This document shows, piece by piece, positions 1 through 6,616 of a stretch of DNA of 18,142 nucleotides. Numbering within the stretch: the first letter of the stretch is position 1; every line of letters starts with the position of its first letter. A program made the translations under genes and the position numbers. The DNA lies in the NCBI GenBank assembly GCA_964473735.1, contig CAYYQD010000028.1, forward strand, positions 1 through 18,142. The letters are read 5' to 3'. The stretch comes from JAADCS01 sp964473735 (lineage in GTDB: Bacteria; Hydrothermota; Hydrothermia; LBFQ01). The notes below the pieces were generated by a model. It saw only the letters and a list, made by a program, of their open reading frames with translations, was not told the origin of the DNA and did not search any database.

Positions 1-1
1 G

Positions 2-46
2 CACCGCATGAAGGGCGCGTACGTAATAACCATTCCGGTGGCTTAA
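2..46 (+). CDS. 3' end of an upstream gene (partial, product unknown)
   Basis: Reading from base 2 gives 14 codons ending in TAA at 44-46 (HRMKGAYVITIPVA). The codon choice (ATA for Ile, GTA for Val) matches the confirmed genes, and the stop lies 79 nt before the TPR lipoprotein start. The other two forward frames give either an early stop at 9-11 or a less gene-like peptide ending at 75. The fragment is too short to assign a family, so calling it coding is an inference. Confidence 0.35.
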   Translation, partial: HRMKGAYVITIPVA

Positions 47-108
47 ATCACCGGGCGTTTCCGACGGAAAGGTAGAGCGCCCAGGCGTAAAGTGTGGGCT
101 CCCTACAC
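35..108. other. Intergenic region with three inverted repeats
   Basis: Three short inverted repeats lie between the upstream stop and the first promoter. CCGGTG (35-40) pairs with CACCGG (49-54) around the TAA stop. GGGCG (53-57) pairs with CGCCC (78-82) and encloses a second stem, TTTCC-GAC-GGAAA (58-70). GTGTGG (92-97) pairs with CC-ACAC (102-108) with one bulged T. The first two share bases 53-54, so they exclude each other. None is followed by a T-run, so a standard intrinsic terminator is not supported. If the next gene is leaderless, these belong to the 3' UTR of the upstream gene. Confidence 0.45.
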
Positions 109-111
109 CAG

Positions 112-117
112 TATAAT
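112..117 (+). promoter_or_regulatory. -10 box (TATAAT) of the TPR-argF-wbpA-meaB operon
   Basis: A perfect TATAAT ends 8 nt before the ATG at 126. Transcription normally starts about 6-8 nt after the hexamer, which would put +1 at or just before the A of the start codon. No recognisable -35 hexamer is seen about 17 nt upstream, and no Shine-Dalgarno sequence lies in 118-125. Confidence 0.7.
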
Positions 118-125
118 ACCCGCTT

Positions 126-1202
126 ATGAAGAGGGGACTGCTCTTTTTACTTATAGGCGCTTTTGCAGGATGTGCATCCCTTGAATCCCCTTACGCCTCC
201 AGTACGAAGATATACATCCAGCAGAACAACCTTGAGAAAGCCCTTGAAAATGTGAATAAGTGGATCGCGGAGGACTCCACCAACCCTAAAGCTCATATAT
301 GGAGGGCCGTAATATACACCCGTAAGCACGACTACGTTGCTGCCGCCAACGACTTCAAAAAGGCTTTCGCTCTGGACTCCACCTACATGAACGAGAAGAA
401 GTTTGAGAGTACGGTCTCCATAGCGGGGCAACCTCTCATGCCCTACAAGGCCATCCCGGCCGTCTTTAACAACGCCGCCGTCAAGCTCATAAACGAAAAC
501 AAGTACGACGAGGCCGTCCCCTACCTCCAGTACTCCCTGAAGCTGAACCCCGACAACGCGAACACCTACCTCCTCATGCATACCGTATATAACGCCAAGG
601 GGGACGAGAAGAAGGCCAAGGAGTACTTAGTGGAGGCGGTCAAGAGGGACCCGAAAAACTACAGGGCGAAACTGCAGCTGGCCGTCCTCTACTCCTACGA
701 AGGCAAGAAGGACGAGGCCGAGAGGCTCCTCAAGGAGGTCATAAAGGACGTTGAGAGCGATACCACCGCCGACGACAAGGTCAGGCTGGAGGCCTACAAG
801 GAGTACGCCGTCCTGAAGTTTGAAAAGAAGGAGTACGACGAGGCTATTAAGTACTTCAACAAAGCCTACGAGATAAAGAAGGACGACTACGAGGTCTTAG
901 CCAACTTAGGGAACGTATATGCTGCCAAGAAGGACTACGAGAACGCCGTTAAGTACCTGAAGGAGGCCTACGCAATCAAGAAGGACGACTACCGCATACC
1001 CCAGGCCCTGGCCGAGGTTCTCTACGAGAAGAAGAGCTACAGGGAGGCTCTCAAGTACATAAACGAGGCCATCAAACTCAAGGGGGACGACCCCGCCCTC
1101 TACCGCATAAGGGCGGCCATATACAAGGCCATGGGTAAGAAGAGGAAGGCTCTCAGGGACCTGAAGAAGGCTATGTCCCTTGAGAAGAATAGGGGTAAGT
1201 AG
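126..1202 (+). CDS. TPR-repeat lipoprotein
   Basis: The protein has 358 residues. It opens with a basic, hydrophobic signal segment (residues 1-15) and a lipobox-like F-A-G-C with Cys16 as the likely lipidated residue, so it should be anchored in a membrane and face the periplasm. From about residue 22 to the end it is a run of eight to nine TPR helical hairpins. The clearest are at about 112-146, 146-179, 223-254, 256-288, 290-322 and 324-356, each with the small/large residue pattern and a closing Asp-Pro or Lys-Asp-Asp. TPR arrays are protein-interaction scaffolds; the partner cannot be told from sequence. It heads an operon, with argF starting 2 nt after its stop. The ATG has no Shine-Dalgarno and follows a TATAAT by 8 nt, so the message is probably leaderless. 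The lipobox -3 residue is Phe rather than Leu, which weakens the lipidation call slightly. Confidence 0.88.
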   Translation: MKRGLLFLLIGAFAGCASLESPYASSTKIYIQQNNLEKALENVNKWIAEDSTNPKAHIWRAVIYTRKHDYVAAANDFKKAFALDSTYMNEKKFESTVSIAGQPLMPYKAIPAVFNNAAVKLINENKYDEAVPYLQYSLKLNPDNANTYLLMHTVYNAKGDEKKAKEYLVEAVKRDPKNYRAKLQLAVLYSYEGKKDEAERLLKEVIKDVESDTTADDKVRLEAYKEYAVLKFEKKEYDEAIKYFNKAYEIKKDDYEVLANLGNVYAAKKDYENAVKYLKEAYAIKKDDYRIPQALAEVLYEKKSYREALKYINEAIKLKGDDPALYRIRAAIYKAMGKKRKALRDLKKAMSLEKNRGK

Positions 1203-1204
1203 CC

Positions 1205-2128
1205 ATGAGGGGGAGGCAGTACATAAGCGTACTTGACCTCAGCAGGGACGAGACCCTTGAGGTGCTTCAGGTCGCCCAGCACCTTAAGATGCAGCGGAAG
1301 GCGGGTGTGCGCACCAGCGATATACTCCGCGGTAGGACGTGGGTAATGCTCTTTGAGAAGCCCTCTCTCAGGACACGGGCGACCTTTGAGGTGGGCATAA
1401 GGGAGCTGGGCGGCCACACCTTCTTCTTAGGTCCGCAAGAGGTCGGACTCGGGAAGAGGGAACCGGTTAAGGACGTGGTCAGGAATCTCGCCAGATGGGT
1501 GGACGGCGTATTCGCCCGCGTCTTTGACCACGGAGTCTTTGAGGCCTTCCGGGAGTACGCCCCCTCCCTATCCGTGATAAACGCCCTATCGGATCTGGAA
1601 CACCCCATGCAGGCGTTAGCCGACTTCCAGACCATGATAGAGGAGAGCGGGGATCTGGGTTTCCACCTGGTGTTCGTCGGGGACGGGAACAACGTCGCGA
1701 ACTCCCTTATGCTCATGTCGGCCCTCTTAGGTTCCGACTTTACCATAGCCACACCGGAAGGGTACGAACCACCCAAGGGGATAGTTGATAAGGCCTTAGA
1801 GCTGGCAAAGAAGACCGGGGCCCGGATAAACATCGTGAGAGACCCGCGGGAAGCCGTCGCCCACGCCGACTTCATATACACGGACGTATGGGCGTCCATG
1901 GGACAGGAGGACGAGGCGGAGGAGAGACGGAAGGTCTTTGCCCCGTATCAGGTCAACTCCGAGCTGCTGAGATTTGCCCCCCAGCATGCCAAGGTGATGC
2001 ACTGCCTCCCCGCCCACAGGGGTGAGGAGATAACGGACGATGTGATAGAGAGCGACCGCTCCCTCGTGTTTGAGCAGGCAGAGAACCGCCTCCACACCAT
2101 AAAGGCTATGTTAATAATGCTATCCTGA
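1205..2128 (+). CDS. argF: Ornithine carbamoyltransferase
   Basis: This enzyme transfers the carbamoyl group of carbamoyl phosphate to ornithine, giving citrulline in cytosolic arginine synthesis. At 307 residues it has the usual length. Visible family motifs are the carbamoyl-phosphate site S-L-R-T-R at 54-58 (the second position is Leu instead of the more common Thr), HPMQ at 133-136, the SMG loop in DVWASMGQE at 227-235, and HCLPAHRG at 266-273 with the catalytic Cys267. The SMG and HCLPA motifs separate it from aspartate carbamoyltransferase. The start sits 2 nt after the TPR gene stop with AGGGG about 9 nt upstream, so it is translated as an internal operon gene. No other arginine genes are in the window. 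An N-acetylornithine carbamoyltransferase is possible but less likely on these motifs. Confidence 0.95.
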   Translation: MRGRQYISVLDLSRDETLEVLQVAQHLKMQRKAGVRTSDILRGRTWVMLFEKPSLRTRATFEVGIRELGGHTFFLGPQEVGLGKREPVKDVVRNLARWVDGVFARVFDHGVFEAFREYAPSLSVINALSDLEHPMQALADFQTMIEESGDLGFHLVFVGDGNNVANSLMLMSALLGSDFTIATPEGYEPPKGIVDKALELAKKTGARINIVRDPREAVAHADFIYTDVWASMGQEDEAEERRKVFAPYQVNSELLRFAPQHAKVMHCLPAHRGEEITDDVIESDRSLVFEQAENRLHTIKAMLIMLS

Positions 2129-2129
2129 C

Positions 2130-3428
2130 ATGGAGAGTTTTAAGAATCTCGCTAAGAAGCTTGAGGAAAGGGCCTTCAACTTAGTGGTCGTAGGCGGAGG
2201 GTACGTGGGACTTCCCGTAGCCGTTGAGTTCGCGAAGAGAGGAATAAACACCACCGTCCTTGACGTGGACGTACGTAAGGTGGAGATGCTGAACAGGGGG
2301 GAGAGCTACATAGAGGACATACCCTCCGGGGATGTAAAACCCCTCATAGAGTCCGGGCGGTTGTCGGCTACTACGGATAGGTACGCCTACAAAACGGCCG
2401 ACGTGGTCGTCATAACGGTCCCCACCCCCTTAGATGCCGAGGGGAACCCGGACCTATCCTACGTAAGGGCGGCCATAAACTCCCTTAAGGAGTACCTCCA
2501 CCCGGGGATGCTCGTTTCACTGGAGAGCACCACCTACCCCGGAACGACGGATGAGATGGCCGGGGTACTTGAGGAGACGGGCCTGAAGGTTGGAAGGGAC
2601 TTCTTTATGGGGCACTCTCCGGAGAGGATAAACCCCGGGGATCCGGTCTGGAAGTTCCACAACACCCCCAAGGTCGTTGGGGGACTGGACAGGCTCTCCA
2701 CGGAGCTGATGGTGCGCTTCTACTCCATAGCCGTTGACAGGGTGGTTCCGGTCAGTACGGCGAGAGCGGCCGAGCTGACTAAACTCCTTGAGAACACTTT
2801 CCGGGCCGTGAATATCGCCCTGGTGAACGAGTTCGCTATGATCTCCCATAGGTTAGACGTGGATATCTGGGAGGTCATAGAGGCAGCCGGTACCAAGCCC
2901 TTCGGCTTCATGAAGTTCTATCCCGGGCCGGGTGTTGGTGGCCACTGCATACCCATAGACCCTCTGTACCTGCTCTGGAAAGTTAGGAGGTTGGGTATAG
3001 ACGCCGAGTTCATAGCGCTGGCCGACAAGGTAAATAAAGGGATGCCGGCTTTCGTAGTCTCCCTCTTTGAGGAGGCCCTCAGGAGCGAAGGCAGGGATAT
3101 AAGGGACGAGAAGGTTCTGGTGGTAGGGGTTGCCTATAAGAAGAACATATCCGACACGAGGGAGAGCCCCGCCTACCGTATAGTTGAGATACTGCGCGCC
3201 AAGGGGGTGAAGGTGAAGTACCACGACCCCCACGTCCCCGAGTTCATGGGTATGAAGAGCGAGAGACTGAAACCAGCACTTCAGTGGACCGATAACGTCC
3301 TCATCGTTACGGACCACGACGATGTGGATTGGGAGACGATAGCGGAGAAGGCCTCCATAATCGTGGATAGCCGGAACGCCCTCCGCAAGCGCGGTATAAA
3401 ACCGACGGGACGACTGGTGATACTCTGA
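2130..3428 (+). CDS. UDP-N-acetylglucosamine/mannosamine 6-dehydrogenase family protein (WbpA/WecC/TviB-like)
   Basis: This NAD-dependent nucleotide-sugar dehydrogenase oxidises C6 of a UDP-sugar to a carboxylate in two steps, supplying uronic acid sugars for surface polysaccharide. The 432-residue protein has the N-terminal Rossmann motif VGGGYVGLP (21-29), ESTTYPGTT (132-140), SPERINPGD (163-171), NTPKVVGG (178-185) and the catalytic-Cys loop GPGVGGHC at 266-273 (Cys273). The C-terminal UDP-binding domain starts near 325 with VLVVGVAYKKNISDTRESP. The NTPKVVGG and GPGVGGHCIPIDP motifs favour N-acetylhexosamine dehydrogenases over UDP-glucose dehydrogenase, but the exact sugar is not determined. 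Its ATG follows the argF stop by 1 nt without a clear Shine-Dalgarno, and its stop overlaps the meaB start (TGATG). No glycosyltransferase cluster adjoins it. Confidence 0.9.
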   Translation: MESFKNLAKKLEERAFNLVVVGGGYVGLPVAVEFAKRGINTTVLDVDVRKVEMLNRGESYIEDIPSGDVKPLIESGRLSATTDRYAYKTADVVVITVPTPLDAEGNPDLSYVRAAINSLKEYLHPGMLVSLESTTYPGTTDEMAGVLEETGLKVGRDFFMGHSPERINPGDPVWKFHNTPKVVGGLDRLSTELMVRFYSIAVDRVVPVSTARAAELTKLLENTFRAVNIALVNEFAMISHRLDVDIWEVIEAAGTKPFGFMKFYPGPGVGGHCIPIDPLYLLWKVRRLGIDAEFIALADKVNKGMPAFVVSLFEEALRSEGRDIRDEKVLVVGVAYKKNISDTRESPAYRIVEILRAKGVKVKYHDPHVPEFMGMKSERLKPALQWTDNVLIVTDHDDVDWETIAEKASIIVDSRNALRKRGIKPTGRLVIL

Positions 3429-4360
3429 TGGGTGTTGAGGATTTAGTAAAACGCTTCAAAGATGGAGACGTAAGGGCGCTGGCCCGTCTCATAACCTACG
3501 TTGAGAACGAATGGGAGACGGATCGGATATTCCGGGAGCTGTACCGCTATACGGGTAAAGCTTACAGGGTGGGGATAACCGGTCCCCCCGGGGCCGGGAA
3601 GAGTACCTTAGTGGATAGACTGGCCGTAGCGCTGAAGGATAAGGGTTTCAAGCCCGCGGTTATAGCCGTAGACCCCTCCTCTCCCTTTACGGGGGGAGCC
3701 GTCCTCGGGGACCGTCTCCGTATGACGAAGGCTATGGAGAGGGGAATATACATAAGGAGTATGGCATCACGGGGTAGCCTCGGGGGAATAGCCGAGAGTA
3801 CGGGGGCGGTCGCGGACCTCCTTGACGCCTTCGGGTACGACATGATACTCATAGAGACGGTGGGGGTGGGTCAGTCCGAGGTGGATATAGTTAGGACGGC
3901 CGACACCGTGGTCGTAGTGCTGGTGCCGGAGTCGGGGGACGCCGTTCAGGCTATGAAGGCCGGACTTATGGAGATTGCCCACGTCTTCGTCGTGAATAAG
4001 GCCGACAGGGAGGGGGTAGACCGCTTCGTTAGGGAGCTGGAGGCAATAATATCCCTTTCCCCACAGGAGTGGAAGCCCCCCGTAATAAAGACCGTGGCCC
4101 TGCGCGGTGAGGGGATAGAGGACCTGACGGAGGCCATACTGAAACACAGGGAGTACAGGTTGTCCCACATAGACGAGGTGCGCAGGCGCAGGATAGTGGA
4201 TCAGGTGGAGAACATACTTATCAGAAGGTTCCTTAAGGCGATACACGACCGCCACGCTCTGGCCCGACGGGTAAGGGAGGGGTTGGAGGGGGATAAGACC
4301 CCTTACGATATAGCCGACGAGATAGAGAGGGACCTCTTATCCTCCCCATGTGATCAGTAG
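3428..4360 (+). CDS. meaB: Methylmalonyl-CoA mutase-associated GTPase MeaB
   Basis: MeaB is a G3E-type P-loop GTPase that gates cofactor loading of, and protects, the B12-dependent methylmalonyl-CoA mutase or related acyl-CoA mutases. The 310-residue protein shows Walker A GPPGAGKST (52-60), the conserved stretch VDPSSPFTGGAVLGDRLRM (81-99), the switch/Walker B segment ETVGVGQSE (143-151) and the guanine-specificity NKAD (190-193). The C-terminal region is helical and basic (RRRRIVDQ near 252-259), as expected for the dimerisation arm. The ATG overlaps the preceding stop by one base with GGTGA just upstream, so it is translationally coupled to the sugar dehydrogenase. No mutase subunit or B12 gene is present here; its client must be encoded elsewhere. 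Its last 7 nt overlap the convergent nitrilase gene. Confidence 0.93.
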   Translation: MGVEDLVKRFKDGDVRALARLITYVENEWETDRIFRELYRYTGKAYRVGITGPPGAGKSTLVDRLAVALKDKGFKPAVIAVDPSSPFTGGAVLGDRLRMTKAMERGIYIRSMASRGSLGGIAESTGAVADLLDAFGYDMILIETVGVGQSEVDIVRTADTVVVVLVPESGDAVQAMKAGLMEIAHVFVVNKADREGVDRFVRELEAIISLSPQEWKPPVIKTVALRGEGIEDLTEAILKHREYRLSHIDEVRRRRIVDQVENILIRRFLKAIHDRHALARRVREGLEGDKTPYDIADEIERDLLSSPCDQ

Positions 4361-5115
4361 ACTCCGGGCCGTCTGTCCCTCAGGACGTTTATCTTCTCCC
4401 GGACTCTAAGGATTTCGTCCGTATCTATATCCACCGCTCCCACGGCCTCCCTGCGGCCCAACCTCAAGAGGACCTCACCGGAGGGAGAGACCACGGCGGA
4501 GTTCCCCCCGTAGGTTATACCCTTCTCCTCGCCCACGCGGTTGCTTCCCACCACGAAGATGCCGTTCTCCGATGCGCGCGCCACCAGAAGGGAGTTCCAG
4601 ACCTCAACCCTCACGGCCGGCCACTGGGCGGGGACGAATACGATGGATGCTCCGGAGAGGGCCAGTTTCCTGAAGGCTTCGGGAAAGCGCAGGTCGTAGC
4701 ATATCTGCAGGCCCACCTTCACCCCACCGAAGGAGAAAGCTTCTATCCTGTCTCCGGGCGTGAAGATCTCCCCCTCACCCAACGGTAGGAAGAGGTGCAC
4801 CTTGTCGTAGTAGGCCACTATATCGCCGCTTTTATCCACAACTACGGCCGTATTCCGCACGCTTCCGTCCTCATCCCTCCGGGCGAAAGAGAAGACGAAG
4901 GCCGCACCCGTCTCCTTAGCTGTCCCCATAAAAAAGGCTAACGTCCTACCGGAAAACCCTTCCGCTTTCCCTCCGGGATCCTTGTACCCGGTCGTCAGGA
5001 GCTCGGGGAGTACGTATATATCGGCCCTAACGTCCCTCACCGCCTCCTTTACCTTCTCCAGTACCTCCTCCCTTTCCGTTGTATTTAGCTGTACGAGTGC
5101 TATCCTTACTTTCAA
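4354..5115 (-). CDS. Carbon-nitrogen hydrolase (nitrilase superfamily, omega-amidase-like)
   Basis: Nitrilase-superfamily amidases hydrolyse small amides through a Glu-Lys-Cys triad. All three are visible in the 253 residues: Glu38 in VLPELLTTG, Lys105 in YYDKVHLF and Cys139 in QICYDLRFPE. PAQWP (162-166) and the C-terminal RDRRPGVY resemble omega-amidase/YafV-type members, which act on alpha-keto acid omega-amides, but the substrate is not proven. The start is TTG at 5115; GAGGGGG lies 6 nt upstream (5122-5128) and the reading begins directly with the expected beta-strand KVRIALVQL. The gene start lies inside the 3' part of the small coiled-coil gene (89-nt overlap), and its stop overlaps meaB. 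It is the last gene of the pyrR unit. Confidence 0.9.
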   Translation of the reverse strand: MKVRIALVQLNTTEREEVLEKVKEAVRDVRADIYVLPELLTTGYKDPGGKAEGFSGRTLAFFMGTAKETGAAFVFSFARRDEDGSVRNTAVVVDKSGDIVAYYDKVHLFLPLGEGEIFTPGDRIEAFSFGGVKVGLQICYDLRFPEAFRKLALSGASIVFVPAQWPAVRVEVWNSLLVARASENGIFVVGSNRVGEEKGITYGGNSAVVSPSGEVLLRLGRREAVGAVDIDTDEILRVREKINVLRDRRPGVY

Positions 5116-5293
5116 GCCTTACCCCCTCTTTAAGCACGGTTATATCCGTCTTCCAGACCGTTATCTCGGCACGCAGCCGGCCTATCTCACTGTCAAGGCG
5201 TTTCAGCTCCGCGTAGTTGTACAGGAAGGTGACCAGACTGAAAACGAGCCACAGCACCGCCACCGTATATCCTACTACGATGATCCACCTCAT
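5027..5293 (-). CDS. Small FtsB/DivIC-like membrane coiled-coil protein
   Basis: The 88-residue protein has a single N-terminal membrane segment (about 4-25) followed at once by a heptad-like charged helix (about 28-60: AELKRLDSEIGRLRAEI). This is the layout of the septum initiator family FtsB/DivIC, in which a short periplasmic coiled coil joins the divisome. It lacks the family's usual C-terminal motif and ends in a Gly/Lys/Glu-rich tail (72-88). That tail is encoded in the 89 nt overlapping the nitrilase gene, so its composition may follow from the other frame. The ATG is fused to the pyrR stop in an ATGA overlap (5290-5293), which strongly supports this start. Any single-pass coiled-coil protein would look similar, so the division role is only an inference. 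Confidence 0.65.
   Translation of the reverse strand: MRWIIVVGYTVAVLWLVFSLVTFLYNYAELKRLDSEIGRLRAEITVWKTDITVLKEGVRLESKDSTRTAKYNGKGGGTGEGKGGGEGR
5122..5128 (-). promoter_or_regulatory. Shine-Dalgarno fixing the TTG start of the nitrilase gene
   Basis: GAGGGGG on the minus strand lies 6 nt before the TTG at 5115, while no ATG is placed as well at the start of the conserved domain. The site lies inside the coding part of the FtsB-like gene. Confidence 0.6.
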
Positions 5294-5823
5294 CTCTCAA
5301 CGACCAGCACCCGGGGGGTCGGTACGTCGTCCGTCTCCGGACACTGAACCTTCACGATCTGGTTCTCCGTGGTGGTTATGGCCTTACCTACGAAATCGGC
5401 GTGTATGGGTAGTTCCCTCCAACCTCTATCCACCAGAACGGCGAGCTTTACCACCTTCGGCCTTCCGAACTCAAATATCTGCTCCAGCGCGGCCCTAACC
5501 GTCCTGCCGGTGTATAGGACGTCATCCACCAACAGAACCTTACGGTCGTCCAGAGAGAAGGGGAGGTCGCTTCCCTTCACCTTAGGGGCCTCGGAGACGA
5601 GGGAGAGGTCGTCCCTGTAAAAGGTTATATCCACCTCCCCCATATCCACGTCGTGCCCGGAAAACTCCTTCAGGTAGTCCTTCAGTCTGCGGGCGAGGGG
5701 GACACCACGGGTCTTTATGCCAACGATGAGGAGGTCGGACAGGTCCTCAAACTCCTCCCATATCTGAAGGGCCATTCTCTTTAGCGTGCGCTCTATCTGG
5801 TTCTCGTTCATCAGAACGTACAT
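5290..5823 (-). CDS. pyrR: PyrR: pyrimidine operon regulator / uracil phosphoribosyltransferase
   Basis: PyrR proteins bind pyr mRNA in response to UMP and usually also make UMP from uracil and PRPP. The 177 residues match the family in length. Visible motifs are the PRPP loop VLLVDDVLYTGRTVRAAL (about 96-113), TRGVPLA (38-44) and the PyrR-type VDRGWRELPIHADFVGK (131-147); the position after Gly134 is Trp where His is usual. The first ATG (5823) follows TATAAT by 7 nt with no Shine-Dalgarno, so a leaderless message starting at this codon fits best. A leaderless message leaves no room for a PyrR attenuator upstream of its own gene, and no pyr biosynthesis gene follows. Here it may act as the phosphoribosyltransferase or regulate in trans. 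Confidence 0.92.
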   Translation of the reverse strand: MYVLMNENQIERTLKRMALQIWEEFEDLSDLLIVGIKTRGVPLARRLKDYLKEFSGHDVDMGEVDITFYRDDLSLVSEAPKVKGSDLPFSLDDRKVLLVDDVLYTGRTVRAALEQIFEFGRPKVVKLAVLVDRGWRELPIHADFVGKAITTTENQIVKVQCPETDDVPTPRVLVVER

Positions 5824-5830
5824 GGATGGT

Positions 5831-5836
5831 ATTATA
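5831..5836 (-). promoter_or_regulatory. -10 box (TATAAT) of pyrR
   Basis: A perfect TATAAT on the minus strand is separated from the pyrR ATG by 7 nt (5824-5830). No -35 match or Shine-Dalgarno is visible. It lies in the 57-nt divergent gap shared with the gene starting at 5881. Confidence 0.7.
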
Positions 5837-5862
5837 CGACGGCCGAGGGATCCGAACCGCCT

Positions 5863-5868
5863 TAAAAT
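5863..5868 (+). promoter_or_regulatory. Possible -10 box (TAAAAT) of the TPR membrane protein gene
   Basis: TAAAAT ends 12 nt before the ATG at 5881. It matches the consensus less well and lies farther away than at other unit heads; the predicted leader would be about 5 nt. There is no Shine-Dalgarno in between. Confidence 0.35.
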
Positions 5869-5880
5869 ACCCTTTGGAAT

Positions 5881-6597
5881 ATGCTTCTCGTGGCTCTGGC
5901 GGTTGATAGCGTGTACGTGGAGAGGCCGAGTAAGTTCCCGTATTACTTAACGCTGGCGTCCTCCGTCCTCTCTACGGCGATGGTCGGAGGTGGATCCTTC
6001 CTCGCTCTCGCCTCCCACAGTGAGGGACTTCAGACCTTGGGAGGACTCGTTATAACGGCCGGGGCCCTTCTCTTCGCCACCAGCACGACAGTATCCCGAT
6101 TCCTCTACGGGGATTACGGTGGAGGGGTCGTATCCTGCTGCGTTAAGACGGGGTCCTGCGCCCTTATATCGGCTACCACCTTGGTTGGCGGGGACAGCTT
6201 CAACGTTGTAAGTGCTGCGGGCTTTACGCTCTCCTCCATAGGATGTATGACCTCCTCCGCATACGATATGATGTTCGTGTATAACGTTGCCAACATGAAG
6301 GTGAAGACGGTGGAGGTCGTAAGGATGGACACGGTATATGACACCGTCAGGGTCAGGGAGAGGGATACGGTGGTGATAGTCAAGAGGGTACGGAAAAGGA
6401 CCTACAGGAGGAGGATAACCCAGAGGGATAGGAGGAGGGCGGAAGAGGAGTACAGGAGAGGACTGGAGGCCTACGCCCAGGACAGGCTTGAGGAGGCCCT
6501 TAAGCACTTTGAAGCGTCCCTGCGGTACGACCCCTCCTACGAGAAAGCGAGGGAGGCCGTGAGGAGGCTTAGGAGCCGACTTCGGAGGTCAGAATGA
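5881..6597 (+). CDS. Membrane protein with C-terminal TPR, function unknown
   Basis: I do not recognise a family for the whole 238-residue protein. Residues 1-9 are hydrophobic, and about four hydrophobic segments follow (roughly 21-47, 53-71, 83-102, 106-124), rich in small residues with a Cys pair at 86-87. A stretch of alternating Val/Asp/Arg residues (about 141-168) has the look of a periplasmic beta-rich stalk. Then comes a very basic linker (170-187) and one clear TPR hairpin (about 188-221: EEYRRGLEAYAQDRLEEALKHF). The TPR suggests docking of a partner protein. It is divergent from pyrR and stops 19 nt before the SDR gene. The ATG lacks a Shine-Dalgarno. The membrane topology is judged by eye. 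Confidence 0.75.
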   Translation: MLLVALAVDSVYVERPSKFPYYLTLASSVLSTAMVGGGSFLALASHSEGLQTLGGLVITAGALLFATSTTVSRFLYGDYGGGVVSCCVKTGSCALISATTLVGGDSFNVVSAAGFTLSSIGCMTSSAYDMMFVYNVANMKVKTVEVVRMDTVYDTVRVRERDTVVIVKRVRKRTYRRRITQRDRRRAEEEYRRGLEAYAQDRLEEALKHFEASLRYDPSYEKAREAVRRLRSRLRRSE

Positions 6598-6603
6598 CCG
6601 CCT

Positions 6604-6609
6604 TATACT
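6604..6609 (+). promoter_or_regulatory. -10 box (TATACT) of the SDR gene
   Basis: TATACT lies 7 nt before the ATG at 6617, in the 19-nt gap after the preceding stop codon. There is no Shine-Dalgarno in 6610-6616, so the SDR appears to have its own leaderless promoter although it lies co-directionally behind another gene. Confidence 0.6.
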
Positions 6610-6616
6610 ATCCCGT

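Noticed and set aside
147..581. Open frame of 144 codons antisense to the TPR lipoprotein
   Set aside because: Low-complexity Val/Gly composition, antisense to a clear TPR protein; no promoter-like signal.
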